Both the position numbers and the translations under genes were made by a program. From Prosapia bicincta (taxonomy: Eukaryota > Arthropoda > Insecta > Hemiptera > Cercopidae): DNA of 64,000 nucleotides. This document shows positions 22,886 to 36,295 of the stretch, piece by piece. The stretch spans positions 173,931,024 through 173,995,023 of the forward strand of contig JBAIZL010000002.1 of assembly GCA_036971475.1 (NCBI GenBank), given 5' to 3'. Within the stretch, counting starts at the first letter, position 1. Each line of letters begins with the position of its first letter. The notes below the pieces were generated by a model. That model did no database searches and had not been told where the DNA came from. It saw only the letters and a list, made by a program, of their open reading frames with translations.

Positions 22886-23204
22886 CGAGAGTGGGGGAAT
22901 ACAGACGATAACTATCGCTGGGCGTTTATGCGCACTCTCGAAATTAGGCCACTGACCAGAAAGGTCATAGTTTTCTGTTAAACTAGCAAAATTACCAAAA
23001 TGGATTTCTAGAGCATAAACTCGAGGAAGCGGAGTGCGGGAGTAATGTAGTATGTCTTAATTTATGTCTAGTGAAAACTAGACATCGAAATATTAAAAAT
23101 CACGGTTAAAATTTCATTTGTAAAGAAACTGCCTTCGCCGAATTTGTACGTTCCTGCTTCCTGGTTGAACCAAATTCCAGACGGGAAGAACTACCAGTCT
23201 GGAA
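22886..23204 (+). other. Cluster of small perfect hairpins
   Basis: Four hairpins lie in 320 bp. CGAGAGTG/CACTCTCG (22886-22893/22933-22940) encloses smaller CGAT/ATCG and GCG/CGC pairs. TGACC/GGTCA has loop AGAAA (22953-22967). A 9-bp ATGTCTAGT/ACTAGACAT stem has a GAAA tetraloop (23064-23085) and is followed by CGAAA. TTCCAGAC/GTCTGGAA is at 23175-23204. The region is GC-richer than its surroundings. It may be a structured RNA gene, a decayed SINE or hammerhead-type remnant, or coincidence. Confidence 0.3.
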
Positions 23205-23259
23205 GCGTAAAGTCATCTCCTAGGACCGTGGGACGTATGTTGGAAAGTGCGATAATTGG

Positions 23260-24310
23260 GCAAGGCATGATTTCTATACAAATTTAGTAATAAAATATAT
23301 TTGATTTTGAAATACGTTCAAAGATTCAAAGAAATGCATTAAATGGGTAAAATTATAAATAATGGCTTTATTTCCTTGAAAATTAAATTGGTAATTACAA
23401 AATTATTTAGTTATAAAAATGGTTATATAAAAATTTTCAAATGTTTGCAAATAGGAGAAATAGTAAAGTATAGGGAAAAAGATAGAAGGAAGATTAGGCA
23501 TAGTTATAAAATAAATTCATTCATACTATCTAAAGAAATGCAGTAAAGTTTGTTACAACCAGTAGTTAAATAAACTGGGAAAAAATACTTATCAATATTT
23601 TACTTGTAGAAAAATATAAATAATTTCTCAACCAGAAATTATTAATCAAAGTCAATCACTAATTATTTAGTATTTTGAATGAGTGATAAAATTTGAAATT
23701 TAGTTTTAATTAAAATATTTCAAATTATATATATATATATATAAATTCATAAGCTTGTAAATCAATGATTTCTGTAGCAGTAGAATTAGTAACAAATTTC
23801 GTTTAAGTAATATAATATGTAAATTTAATGAATGTCATTTAACTGCTGGCACAAAATAAGATCTTAAATTAAATTTGAAATTTATAATAATTGAAATAAA
23901 CTTAACCAACCTCACTGCAATAACTAGCAAAATAATTTTAGTTTATTTAAGGAAAATTTCATTTTTTTTTTTGTTAGCTAAGGACTTTAAGATTTTATTT
24001 CAGAATTTTATTATTTAAGAATTTATTTCACTTACAAATTTCTTTGTTATTAAATTCAGTTTCCACAACAGCCAAAAGAGTAAATTTATTGAATAAATCC
24101 TGTGTACAAAAATAATAAATTTACTTATTTCCCAACTAGTAAATCATAATAGTAAATTCACAAAATCAATACAATTAACAAAATCCAGCATATTAGAGTC
24201 AGTCATATTTATTTAATAATAAAAAGCTAGAAATCAGTGTGCAACCTACAGATAATCGAGCAACCCATCCAGAGAAATTACTTAAATTAAATTATAAATT
24301 ATGAGTTAGC
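23260..24310. other. AT-rich intergenic DNA
   Basis: Very AT-rich, with a small TA tract at 23728-23741. No gene seen. Confidence 0.6.
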
Positions 24311-24541
24311 TTAAGGAGCAGTTGGTTTTGCTTTAAAGCCCAGGACTTGATACTCACTGGCAGGTTTTACCATATGAAACACAGGACCTCCTTTAGGAGG
24401 ATATGGTAAGACTCTATCTTGCACGGACTTCACTAAAGCAGGAGCATGGTGGAGAGTTATCTTCAAAGCATGGTAAGTCAAATTTATGATGTGATAAATT
24501 TTATGTGTTTTCAGCTGACATACATTAGACCATATGACGGA
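24311..24541 (-). other. Exon-like open segment, unrecognised
   Basis: The minus strand is open for 76 codons between TGA (24542-24544) and TAA (24311-24313). The C-terminal half reads like globular protein (it contains VQDRVLPYPPKGGPVFHM and ends KAKPTAP). Its only Met lies late, so it would have to be a 3' exon; an AG sits at the rc of about 24516. A possible upstream exon (minus, about 25028-25112) ends at a perfect CAG/GTAAGT donor. I do not recognise the product. On the plus strand the same area has GTAAGT at 24475 and TTTTCAG at about 24515. Chance is not excluded. Confidence 0.22.
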
Positions 24542-24690
24542 TCACTGACCTTACCATGACTTTAAATACACTTTATAGACAACGTTCCCAGGGTATACTT
24601 ATTAGAGGGGATTTTAAATACTTGCTCATGTAACTCGGTGGTAGACAACTTTCGACAGGTTGATTGTTGCCGGGGTGGGCACCGTTGCAA

Positions 24691-24693
<3 letters not shown>

Positions 24694-24783
<90 letters not shown>

Positions 24784-24910
24784 ACGCCAACACAAACATA
24801 CATACACACACACAAACCCAAACAAACACACATACATAGACACACACACACACACACACACATACACACGCCAACACAAACATACATACACACACACACA
24901 CGAACCCAAA

Positions 24911-24944
<34 letters not shown>

Positions 24945-24958
24945 CTCACATACACACA
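24694..24958. repeat. (CA)n microsatellite with an internal ~85-bp duplication
   Basis: Pure CA followed by two copies of an imperfect block containing CGCCAACACAAACATACATAC and CCCAAACAAACACA. Coding frames here are artefacts. Confidence 0.95.
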
Positions 24959-25139
24959 CCACGACATTCTATCTACCAACTACAGAATCCTCCTGGTCGT
25001 GTTCCTTTTGATCCATTACTTACCTGTAAACAGCCCAAGCAGGTAAAATTTGAAACAGTCTGATCTGACAAGAATGTCAACCTGTACCGCTACTTGCCAA
25101 AATCTGCTAAAACCCAGTCACTGTACTATAAGTTTAAAA

Positions 25140-28100
25140 ACCTAGCTTAGTGATATTAATTTAATCATTTGAGTCACTATATCTCTAAAAATTATTTGTA
25201 TTAGTAATCAAAGTTCAATGACATTATTGCAGCATTATTTAGGAAAATTATTAACAGAAAGAAAAATATTAAAAATCATGAAATTGTATGTATATCTAAT
25301 ATTGTTCTAAAAAAGGAATTTTATTTTTTTAACAAATGCTTTAAAAAAACGAATTCAATTTAAAATTTAAATTTATGCCATAGTAATCTAAAGATATTTG
25401 CTGATAAATTTTACTACCTAATGTTAATTGTATAATTTTATTTGAAATACAATTTACATACAATAACACAAAACCTGCAAAGACATTTTAAAAGCCAAAC
25501 AAATACTAATGTCGAAAGATATATTATTCTCTATTGAACAGCGTTTATTCTTAAATACTCCATTTTCACTGTTGTGGAGTTATTTAATTAAACGACTGCA
25601 GTTATATAATGTTTCTCAATTGTTATTCATGTATGTAAAATCGCATTTATTAAAAACTGTAATTTACTATTCTAAAATAAAATTGAATTTATTTTTATCT
25701 AATTTAAAAAAAAAAGATATATTTAGTTCAAAATATTTTGAAAGATTCCCAAATAGTTTAACTTGTACTACAAACAGTAATTTTATAAACTTTTATACCA
25801 GCTTAATATTCAAATATTACTTTGTTAGTTAAAGTTCTATAATTATTTTACCCAAGTCCTTTTTTTAGTTTTTATCCCATAAATTGTGTTCCTTTAATCA
25901 AATTTACTTTTTTAAATTAATGTTTGATAACTATGAATATTTGGTCCTGTGTTTCTTGGACAACTACGAATTTTTAATCATGATTTTTTTAAATGAGGAT
26001 GTATGTTCTACCCTCAACGTTCTCTTGACGTTACAGATAGGTGTTCAAACTTTACATTGCATCGAATATTAAGAAAAAACTATGCAACGCGTTACCTAGG
26101 ACGAGGCGACAAAGCTAAGATGATAATATTGTAATATCATTAGGAAGAACCCTTTGTCATTCATAAAAAAGCTTGAAACTCAATGTCCGACAAATACACA
26201 TGTTGTTGTATAATATTTAAAACACTCTGTAAATAGTTTAGAGCGTAATTAGGACAGAAAGTGTTAATTACATGTTTAAACATAATATTTGACTGCCAAT
26301 GGGGTAATGACCAATTGTTTACTATAATTTTTAGTAAATAAGAAAGTAATAGAATCATTGTACAAAACTGAACCATTGAAAAATAAGGTAGCTAAAAGAT
26401 AAATATTTTGAAAAGAAAAGCTTAAAATTGATGATTTTTCATTATTTTTAATTATCAGGTAAACACCGTATTTTACATTTTACATATGGATTTCATTCAA
26501 AAGATTAAATGTATTTTTTATTTAAGGAGACATAATTTTATTTGGCCTTAAACAATGCCTTTGTTTTTAATTTAATTTATCATAATTTAAAATACTAAAT
26601 ATTCATAATCAGAGTCGAACGAGAAGTTAATAATGGTTTAGAAAGTAAAATAAGAAGGAACTAAAATAAGTTAAATAACAGATCAACTAAAATAATCCAT
26701 AATGAGACATTATTGTACATTTCTCTACAGAGTTATTCTTTGTAAAATAAATTCTGGTATTAGTCGTTCTTGTAGACTAAAACGTAGAACGAACAATAAG
26801 GGTGTGTTTACTTTAGCTTTCACTGTAGAGAGGTGTACACCTTCCAACATACTACAACAGAGATTTATATTGATTATCCCCAAATCCTCTCTGTAACTCA
26901 GGTGTCTTGGGATCCTTACTCAAGGGAAAAGATTGAGGCCAGCCCAAAATCTTTTCAATCATTGTTATGAAAAAACGTTAAAATTGGGACAGGAGCTACG
27001 CACAAGACCGGCAAGGAGCGGCGCTACCTGATTATGTGAACAAGGCCGGTCCATAGGGTCGACTTTGTTCACATAAAAGAATGCTAGCATATACGTAATG
27101 TTTTCCTTTCAAATAGATTAATGAAAAAAGTATTAAATTTTAAATTAGATTATTTAACAAACGTAGCAAATGTAAGTATACATTTTTAGAAAATGAACCA
27201 CCGAAACTAAATATAAAATAAGATAAAAGATAATTATGTTATAAGCAAATTTAATGAAAAGTATATAATTGAAATTATGTACAAATAGAGTAAAACAAGG
27301 AATGGTTATGTAAAGGCCCCAAAAACGATAAACTGTCGAGGGAAGGAGAAATATGTCTAAAGTAGCGCAAGTCACAAACGGAAAGGGTTAGAAAATGTCA
27401 ATCAAGTTTGTAGCAGTATCTCAAATCATGATAATGGACCATGGTTTAAGGAATTATTTAAATTTGCACCGCAAGTAACACTTATGGGGCCTAGCTAAAA
27501 CTGAACCTAAACAAACGAGAAAGTTTACTAGACAACCACCTTCAATTAAAACCACCAAAATTAAGAGAATATATAAGCAATTGACTTATTTTCAAAGCGC
27601 TTCATAAAAGGTGGTCACAAAATAAAATATTGTTCCAGTATTTATTATCAAATCATGAAAGCAAATGATTAAAAATACATTTATATAACGAATAAATTAG
27701 TCAATCAACTTGACATTCAAAATAAGAAATAAAGTAATGTATTTAAATGTTAATGTAATAAGTAATAAGAGAATCTTGAAACAAAAGAATATGAAGTGAT
27801 TTACTATAATCTCAGTTTAAAATGTTCTATGGCAATATATTCGATATGAAGAAAACAGGATTAGATAATTGATTGAAAACAAATCAAGGGAAATACTTAC
27901 TAAAGTCCAGCAGAATTATGTGTGGGAGCACAGAAATAATTAGAACACGGAATTACTAAGAAGTAATTTCACCTGTTGCTTTCATGAAGGGCTTATATGG
28001 ACATCCAATAAAACAAATTATTATAAATTATTTTCTCGTCTAATTGAATATGTGAGTAAATTTAAGGGTGTAATTTGAACATTAAGATACGACCTGTTTA

Positions 28101-28480
28101 AGGATAGATTATGAACGTTAATGAAGGTGAACAATAATATAGGCAAAATGTTGACAAATTTTAAGAAAACGTAGAAATAAATTAAAAAATCAGTTAAAAT
28201 GTATTTAATGTAAAAATAATTGCTTATTAGAAAAGATATGTAAAATGAGTTAAATTTACAGAAAAAATAAACATCATGTAATAGAATCGATTTTAAATAA
28301 TATTTCAAATTTATAAAATTAAACAATTTATAACAAACAGTGATTGAATTTAATAAACCCATCCTGTGGTGAAATTAATTAAATAAAATGTATAGAATTT
28401 TTCCAATCAATAAAAACAGATTAAATAAATGACATAGAATTGAGAAAAAAGTTCGTTAGAAATAATTTTAACAAAAGTAT
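25140..28480. other. AT-rich intergenic DNA
   Basis: No supported gene. An isolated open frame of 107 codons (25509-25832, plus) is AT-driven, low-complexity (Leu/Ile/Phe/Lys/Asn) and unlike any family I know. A 12-bp perfect inverted repeat, TTATGTGAACAA/TTGTTCACATAA, lies at 27032-27076 around a GC-rich 21-nt loop. Confidence 0.55.
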
Positions 28481-28492
28481 AAGAAATAATTT

Positions 28493-28740
28493 AACTCTTA
28501 AGTAAGGTAAAAACCTTGTCGTTGGTTTTTCAAAACAAAGCCAAGGGATTTATCCACTGGCAGATCGAGCTCGACACACCACAGGTACCAGGAACTGGTA
28601 AGTCGGGTGAGATCATATTTAGACCGCGGTCGGAATGGAACGTGACGGCTCCCGCCGATTAACGCGCGTTTCGGGGGAAAGGAAATTTCTCTACGCAAAG
28701 TGTGTGATGTTCAGCCCGCGGCAGTCTTCACTAGGATTTC
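28493..28740. other. GC-rich island with protein-like reading frames
   Basis: About 250 bp of markedly higher GC and CpG content (for example GACCGCGGTCGG, AACGCGCG) in AT-rich DNA. The plus frame from 28493 is open for 56 codons to TAA at 28661 and contains FIHWQIELDTP and IIFRPRSEWN. The minus strand is also open for 66 codons (28498-28698). I recognise neither. It is likely a fragment of a transposon or an old exon. Confidence 0.3.
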
Positions 28741-29407
28741 TTAGAGAGCTAAATAGTTTACATTACGTTTTGCTCATGGTTGCAAGTACATTTGAGATTA
28801 AATAACTTATAAACATTATGAATAAAACATAGGTTTGTTACATTACAAAAATAAATCAACTGTTTTGCATAACAAAAGTGAGAAAATGTATTTTACACAA
28901 TTCCAGAAATAACTGAATTTTTTATACTTTGAAAACGATAGGGAAACATCTTTCACAGCTCAATTATGTTAGCAGGTTCGGAATAACCAAATAATATCAA
29001 CATAACGTTTTTACCCGTTAACCTAAATCTGTATTTGTTTTTTATGAGCCTCATATTACCGAATGTAGATTCACAGACGGATTTAGATACAAATACACAA
29101 TATATTTCTGATCGCAGTCAGTAAAGGCAGGAAATTTGTCTTTTACAACTGCTTTACAAACTCATTGTGAGATTTATCCTTCTATTTACTTTCAAAAAAA
29201 CAATGGCACCAAAATGATGTTTTAGGTCCCAGAACTCTGAGGCCCGCCAAAAATTGCGCTTAGAGTCACAAGCGACCCGAAGGCCACGTAGTAACGATTC
29301 CAGCTGTAACTGCTTATAAACTATGAAATAACGTTAATAAAATAGTGACTAAGGATGCCTCACCTCTTTTACATGAACGCAAAACTTCAATTTAAAAAGG
29401 TAGAATG

Positions 29408-29431
29408 AGAAATATATATATATATATATAT
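29408..29431. repeat. Short (TA)n microsatellite
   Basis: AT dinucleotides. Confidence 0.9.
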
Positions 29432-29587
29432 AAACGCTTCTCCTATTTCATAGCTTTAAGTATGTTATCACCAGTAATATAACGTCTTTCATGTGGAAAT
29501 TTTCCTGAATTTACTGATAGGATGCAAGAATGGCCGTGAAAGCGATAACTTATCGAGGATTTGCTGAAAGGCTTTCCTTCTCATAGC

Positions 29588-29725
29588 CATTACCGTGTGT
29601 TGAATACGTTATCTATTGTTGGAGAATTTACATAACGGAATACAGTACCTCGTCTCAGACTCAATGACCTCATTGTCATTCTAAAACAGCGAGGGGTTTA
29701 ATTTCTCTTTGCATTTTCTTTAGAT
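29588..29725 (+). repeat. Dispersed repeat, copy 2
   Basis: Collinear with 17574-17720 (CATTACCG, GTTGAATACGTT, ATTGTTGGAGAATTTACATAA, CTTTGCATTT). Non-coding. Confidence 0.6.
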
Positions 29726-30350
29726 ACAATATTTTACTTCAACGTCAAATAAAATTATAAAAGAGGATAATTATATAATGAAAATCTTACAGTTAGGATT
29801 TCGCACATTCTTCTCGAAATAGTGGTTAAATGAGCTTACATATTAAAATAACAAGTGTTAAAGATAAAATTACAAGTAATGAATTTTATATTTCACGAGT
29901 TTAGCTCAAGAGAAAAACCAGAAAATATTGAAAGAACGAGATAAATCAAGAATAAAAAGATTTGTTCTTTATAGTCATTTTTTTAAATAAATATTTTTTT
30001 TAGAAATATTTGTCATGCTATTAATTTACAAATAGTTTTATAAATAATCTACCTTTCCTTGATTATCATTATCAGTCTTTTTCTTTATGGTCCTAAACAA
30101 TTACCAGTGTATAGTTAATTACGTAAATGTTTCATTAGAAAAATATTATTTAAAATGACTACGTCAGTGATGCTTATTCATTTCGCAGTAAAATATCATA
30201 AAATGCTCTTGAAAAGTATTTACATACTAATGATTTGCTATTTTGCTATGTTTATTATTTAAATGATTTACTATGTTTACGTTATACTTTTACTTCAAAC
30301 ATAATTTAGAAATAATTCTACCTAACCAAATATGGTGCATAGGGACATCG

Positions 30351-30404
<54 letters not shown>

Positions 30405-30425
30405 ACAAACAAACAAACACACACA
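30351..30425. repeat. (CA)n microsatellite
   Basis: CA repeats with a short CAAACAAACAAA section. Confidence 0.95.
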
Positions 30426-30429
30426 CCAC

Positions 30430-33400
30430 AGGTGGTACCTAAAAAAAACTCCGTCGGGCCAATTGATCCGACATTTTTTGAGGTAAATTTTGTCAAGAAT
30501 AAACAACTCCACAGCTCCATGATCCAGGTCCCCTACATAATAAGCTGACTGGCGAGTTAAGTGTTTTGACGCTCATCACGAATTTATAAATATCTGTATA
30601 TAGAAAGAAAGTGTAAACATATTGATTCTCTGATAGGTAATATTTCAGATCAGACTCGATAAATATTGTCTTTTAATGACAAGTACAATTTTTAAAACCT
30701 AATATTTTACTTTTTAAGGAATTTAGGATTTAATTTACAAGTCCATTTTTTAAAATTATTTTACAACTAAAATTAATTTGGATTACAGTGCATTCATTAT
30801 TCCAAAAGTAGCAACACCAATGTAGTAGTACCAATAAACGTTAAACCGTTACAAGAGAACCATCTTAGGCTTAGTGACCTGACGGGTTTCGGTTTAGACG
30901 GTGGGCCGTCTGGCGTATTGGACTGTAACGGTAGCAAGCGTGTTAAAATAATACATCAGATTTGGTTTTGAAACACATTTCCCTCTGATAGAAAAGTTTA
31001 TTACAATTTTAATATAGTTTTTACTAAGCTTTAACTGATTCAACAGGTATGGAATATGGAGTCTAGTGGGACTGCGCGACGGAAATCGATTCATTGCAGG
31101 AAATATTCGAAGAATCTACTGCACTATAGCAATAGTGCAAACACTATTGTACTTATGAAATTATCATTCTGCCCTATATAAATCATCCTGGGACATCTTC
31201 TGCTGTTTTATCCATTGTTATTATAGAACAATACTCTTTTTGATAAAAGTCTAAAACTACGACTCACTTAAAACATATTGCTAGATATTTTGCAATCCCT
31301 TGAAAGAAATATTCTCCTCTTTACAAAACGGTTATAGTGGGATTAGAGGCGATGGTTTCTGGTCATTGATTTTCATCGTCGTTTCAAGAAACTAGTCCTT
31401 TAAAAACAAATTGCTTTGCGTGCCCCTTGTTAATGTGTTAGCGTCTCCATCGTTCAGATAAAAACGATAAACACTTTTATCATATGTTTTTCAGGGCAAC
31501 GCAATTCGGTTGCCGTGATCACTTGACGCAGCGAATTAACTCTTGCCGCTAGTTCGCTCGGTCACGCATAATTTAATCCTCAATGTGTAAATACTATTTG
31601 ATTCCTGATTACATGATTATCCCCAATTTTAAAAAGTTATTAACGTTGTAGGCTAACATCAAAATTTATTCTCTGTGGCAATTTATTTGTGAGATCTTCT
31701 AAAATATTCAGTGTTTCTCTGAATATTGCATGTCTAGAAAGAGAAAGCCAATGTTAACGTCTTTGACAGTTCAACGAGTATCTATCACAGCTCTTTGACT
31801 AGTTGGTTGCTAATACTAACGATGTCTAATAATAACGATGTCAAAATAACGTGACTAGACTTCAATTTGTCCTGCCAGAGAGATGAAACCTCGCGTATTG
31901 CTATTAGCATTTAAGAGCGAAATATTGTTAAAAAAAGACCATGCTAATAGTGCGTCAATTATAAGTGTTATTTATGCTTAAAAAATAAAACCGAAAACCA
32001 CGTTCTATGGATTTTATTGTTAGTGAAATTTATTTTGTGTTTAGTTGAATTTATTTGCATTCAGTTGTTCATAATTTAGTTTTTTATCAAGTTTTATTTA
32101 TAACAATTTTACAAATCTCTTTTGTACACCAAGTATAATCATATTGGGAATCTTACCGCAATTTGTTATACGTTAATAACTAATCATCTACTCGGGTTAA
32201 TGTTCTCTAGAACCCTATAATTTTGTCTTGCAGATAGAAAACCATAACAGCCACCATATACATCGATCTATTAATGTCCTAACAGTTTCAGTAAGAACGT
32301 ATTTAATAACAGGAGTTGAGTCCGGATGAATTTAAACCAAGCAACCGGATCTATGTTTAAAGGAACTGTTTGCTTCTTTCTCGGTGTAGATTCATTTCCT
32401 AAAACACTTAGTTTTTGGGAGAATATACCGTTATAATTCTGGATTTATACGGGTAATCAGATTGATGGCTAAAAACTTCAGACAGGTCAAATTGCTTCTA
32501 CAGATAAATATTTTTAAAGCTGATATAAAACGTAACTCTCTTTAGTTATTATTAAAAAAAATATGAATAAGAAGCGGTCAAAACTTAGTCTATTGGATAA
32601 CAAACATTGTGTTTTACTAGAGTTGCACGAGGGATGGGTTTATGGTAGCAACTTCGAATTTTTACGATGATAAAAATGTAGTTACCTGAGAATATTCGGT
32701 AACAGCTTACACATTTACAGGGAGCACAGTAATAGTCAAGACTCCGACTAAACGCCAGACCTAAACAAATTTATAATAACTAAAGTACCATTTTGTACTA
32801 TTATTTAGGATAAAATTACTCATATTAAAATGACTGTCGGTTATTAAAAACTAGAAAGTCTCTTGCAAGCATAGGACGCATATATAGCTAAGTTAACTTT
32901 TTGACTGATAAAGGAATATTGTATTTTAAATTATTCATCCGTTGAATGATACTAAGTATCAGGTACTAAATGATTTTAAAAATAAAAATTGGTTTTCAAT
33001 ATTTTCTCCTTTGTGATATGCATATACGAGGTAGTATTTATTCCCTCTCTCATAATACGCTAGGTGAGGTAAAGTAATAATAATCCATTTGTATTTTAAG
33101 CATTTTATTGCCCCTAGAGGGTTTAATAATTTGGAAAGAGTAGCCAGTAATGGGAGAACGCGTCACTACATGTTTTTGCTAATGACTTAGTAAAAGGAAT
33201 GTAGCTGTATATAATGTACTCCATAGTTTAAAATTATTTTTATAAAAATAAGTTCCATAGAGAAATGTTTCATTTTAAATGACTAAATATCGTTGATAGG
33301 ATTTATTAGTTTTTGTGTAAATAAAATATGTTTAAAACTATTAATGTTTCACTCAATTCTAATATTATTTTATATTGTAAAATTAATTAAGTTTCATTTG

Positions 33401-33860
33401 ACCGTCGCTATTGAAAATGTAACAAATATTTTATATTATGCTTTGTTTTGATTCAAATCTTTATTCTTGCAACGGAAATAAAAGTTATATAAGTAACTGA
33501 TCACGATATGATTTTGTTTAAATTGATTTAATCTTAGATTATTTTAGGTGACATTCAATTTTAAAAAAATGTATCAATTTCTAAGCAATTTATTTCGCTT
33601 TTGTTGTTTAAAGTATTGAATTAGTCTCAAATTCATAGCTCAATGCATAAATAATCATATAATGATCATTTTTAGTGTATTTAGCTCTCTCTTTGAAAGT
33701 AATATGTAGCTTAGGTTCAAGGAAACAGTCACAAGCATAAAGTCAGGAAAAATAATACTATCTTAAAGATGGTAGAAAAGGAGGGCAAGTGATCCGTAAA
33801 GCTCAAAAAGTTGTAACGTTTGGAACCCGAATGTGTGTTGTATGAAGCTCGCTAATCAAT
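30430..33860. other. AT-rich intergenic DNA
   Basis: I see no gene, RNA or clear repeat. Confidence 0.6.
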
Positions 33861-33864
33861 CAAA

Positions 33865-34886
33865 TAACGTTAACCACTAAGTCACCATCTATCACCACTC
33901 CTAAGTCGCCCTCTAACTAACGTACCTTATAAGAAAACGTTATAACTAACGTAACTCCTAAGTCACCATCTAACTAATGTATTTCCTATGGCATCCTCTA
34001 ACTAACGTACCTCCTAAAATCTCTCTAAATAACTTATCTCCTAAGAAACCCTCTAACTTACGTAACTCTGAAGTCACCCTGTAACTAACGTACCTCGTAA
34101 GAAACCCTGTAACAAATGTAACTCCTAAGTACCCTCTAACTTACGTAACGCCAAAGCCACGCTCTAAGTAACGTAACTCCTAAGTCGACCACTAACTAAC
34201 GTACCTCCTAAGATACCCTATAACGTACGTAACTCCTATGTCACCCTCTAACTAATGTATTTCCTATGTCATCCACTAACTAACGTACCTCCTTAGAAAC
34301 CTTCTAATTAACGTACCTCCTAAGAAACCCTCTAACTTAGGTAACGCCTAAGTCACCCTCTAAATAACGTAGCTCCTAAATCACCCTCGAACTTACGTAC
34401 CTCCTAGGAAACCCTCTAACCAATGTACCTCCTAAGAAACCCTTTAACTTACTTAACGCCTAAGTCACCCTCTAAGTAACGACACTTCTAAGTCACCCTC
34501 TTACTAATGTACCTCCTAAGAAGCACTCTAAATTACGTAGCTCCTAAGTGACCATGTAACTAACGTACCTCCTAAGAAATCCTTTAACTATTGTAACTCC
34601 TAAGTTACTCTCTACCTTACGTAACGCCTACGTCACCCTCTAAGTAACGTTACTTTTAAGTCGCCCTCTAATTGACGTAACTCCTAAGTCACCCTCTATC
34701 TAACGTACCTCCTAAGAAACCCTCTAACTTACGTAGCTCCTAAGTCACCCTGTAACAAACGTACCTCCTAAGAAACCCTCTAACTAATGTAACTCCATAG
34801 TCACCCTCTAATTTACGTTATTTTATGGAAACCTTCTAACTAATGTAACTCCTAAGTAAACCTCTAACTCACGTAACTCTCAAGTG
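33865..34886 (+). repeat. 28-bp minisatellite, ~36 degenerate copies
   Basis: The unit is close to CTCTAACTAACGTACCTCCTAAG plus ACCC. Two sub-types keep recurring and often alternate: ...CCTAAGTCACCCTCTAA and ...CCTAAGAAACCCTCTAA, which suggests a two-unit (56-bp) higher-order pattern. Copies are diverged, so the array is old. Non-coding. Confidence 0.85.
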
Positions 34887-34889
34887 CAT

Positions 34890-35098
34890 TGTAAACAAAC
34901 CCTCGTGGTATGATAGTGCATACAGTTGGCCACAACGTATACAAGTTTAGTGAACGTTAAGCTCTTTCACCTCAAGATAAACATGACTTTATTAAGAAAG
35001 GGCAGTTTTGTTGTGACTGCTTGGACACAAAATACAATAATAAAGTTTGTAAATGTAAGATCAAGTGCTCTCATTAAAGCATAACTTGACTAACCAAA
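34890..35098. other. AT-rich intergenic DNA
   Basis: Nothing recognised between the minisatellite and the (CT)n tract. Confidence 0.6.

Positions 35099-35100
<2 letters not shown>

Positions 35101-35157
<57 letters not shown>
35101..35157. repeat. (CT)n microsatellite
   Basis: Pure CT dinucleotides. Confidence 0.97.
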
Positions 35158-35158
<1 letters not shown>

Positions 35159-35159
35159 G

Positions 35160-36180
35160 CCGGAAAATATGGAATCAAACACTGACAATAATTGCTAACT
35201 CTCATGTTTTAAGGGAGTAAGTTACCCAAATACCCTGTAACTTTTTCTCAGAACGTGTACAGTAGTAATAATTCTGTTCTACATTTAGGAATTGCTCTTG
35301 CTTAAAATAGTGATAAAAATGTATTCCCTCTAATTGTCAGAACTTTTTTAGTCTTAGGTTCAATAAGTTGTGTGCTATGATAAAATATTGTTTGTCTATT
35401 CATTTCACCAAAGTGGTACAATACCTATTAAAATGTAAACTGTCCCATTATGTCAGACAAATAAAAGGTGTTTTAAATATATATTTCTGCTCAAAGGTTA
35501 CCCAGTAAGTTGAAATAGGTATAAGTAAAGAACAAGTTTAACCTTCAACTACCGCCCTGTAATTTTTGTCGCAAATTATACCTCCGTTGTGCCTCACAGG
35601 CACGAATGATATAAGTATTATTTACTGTGTGGTTTAACAATTTATCTTACATTTACTTTATGAAAATGGTTTTTGAATATATTCTGATTGCAAGTGTCTA
35701 GGTCAAACATAACTTTATGAGATCAGTTATTTTTATCTAGTAATTGAAAACGTAGTCTTACTTTCCATTGAACTTACGCAGCTTAGCTAAAAAGGCTTAT
35801 AATCGCACGATAATTAACTTACACTAATTATTTATTGTTCTCTGATTGAACACACTTAAATTCATATACTAGATAACATTTGACAAATTATAAGTTTTAT
35901 TTATGGAAACTGACATTAAAAATAATAACTCAATTTTGACACCAGTATTTACACAGCGCCTCAGAACATTAAGTCATATTATTTGTAGGGAGGTTATAAC
36001 AATTTTTCTATGCAAATATAAAATTTCTTAAATTCTGGAAGTTGAAATTCTTCCAAATCGACTTCATCGTCTGATGCAATTTGTTGAGATTCGGTATCAC
36101 GATCTGTATTCTCAATTAATTCTTCAATATTTTGCATATTTTCCCTATTTTCTGTTATACCTTCTTTAATTTGTTAATTA
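35160..36180. other. AT-rich intergenic DNA
   Basis: No gene recognised. A short stretch at 36040-36140 has a stop-poor minus-strand frame but is too brief to call. Confidence 0.55.
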
Positions 36181-36183
36181 GAT

Positions 36184-36192
36184 ACAGCCCTA

Positions 36193-36235
<43 letters not shown>

Positions 36236-36243
36236 CAGCCCTA

Positions 36244-36289
<46 letters not shown>

Positions 36290-36294
36290 TATAT
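36184..36294. repeat. Duplicated (TA)n block
   Basis: ACAGCCCTATATATGTATA followed by TA repeats occurs twice in tandem (starts near 36185 and 36235). Confidence 0.9.
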
Positions 36295-36295
36295 A

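Noticed and set aside
25509..25832. 107-codon open frame as a protein-coding gene
   Set aside because: Extreme AT bias gives low-complexity Leu/Ile/Phe/Lys/Asn content, and there are no motifs or splice context. It is likely chance.
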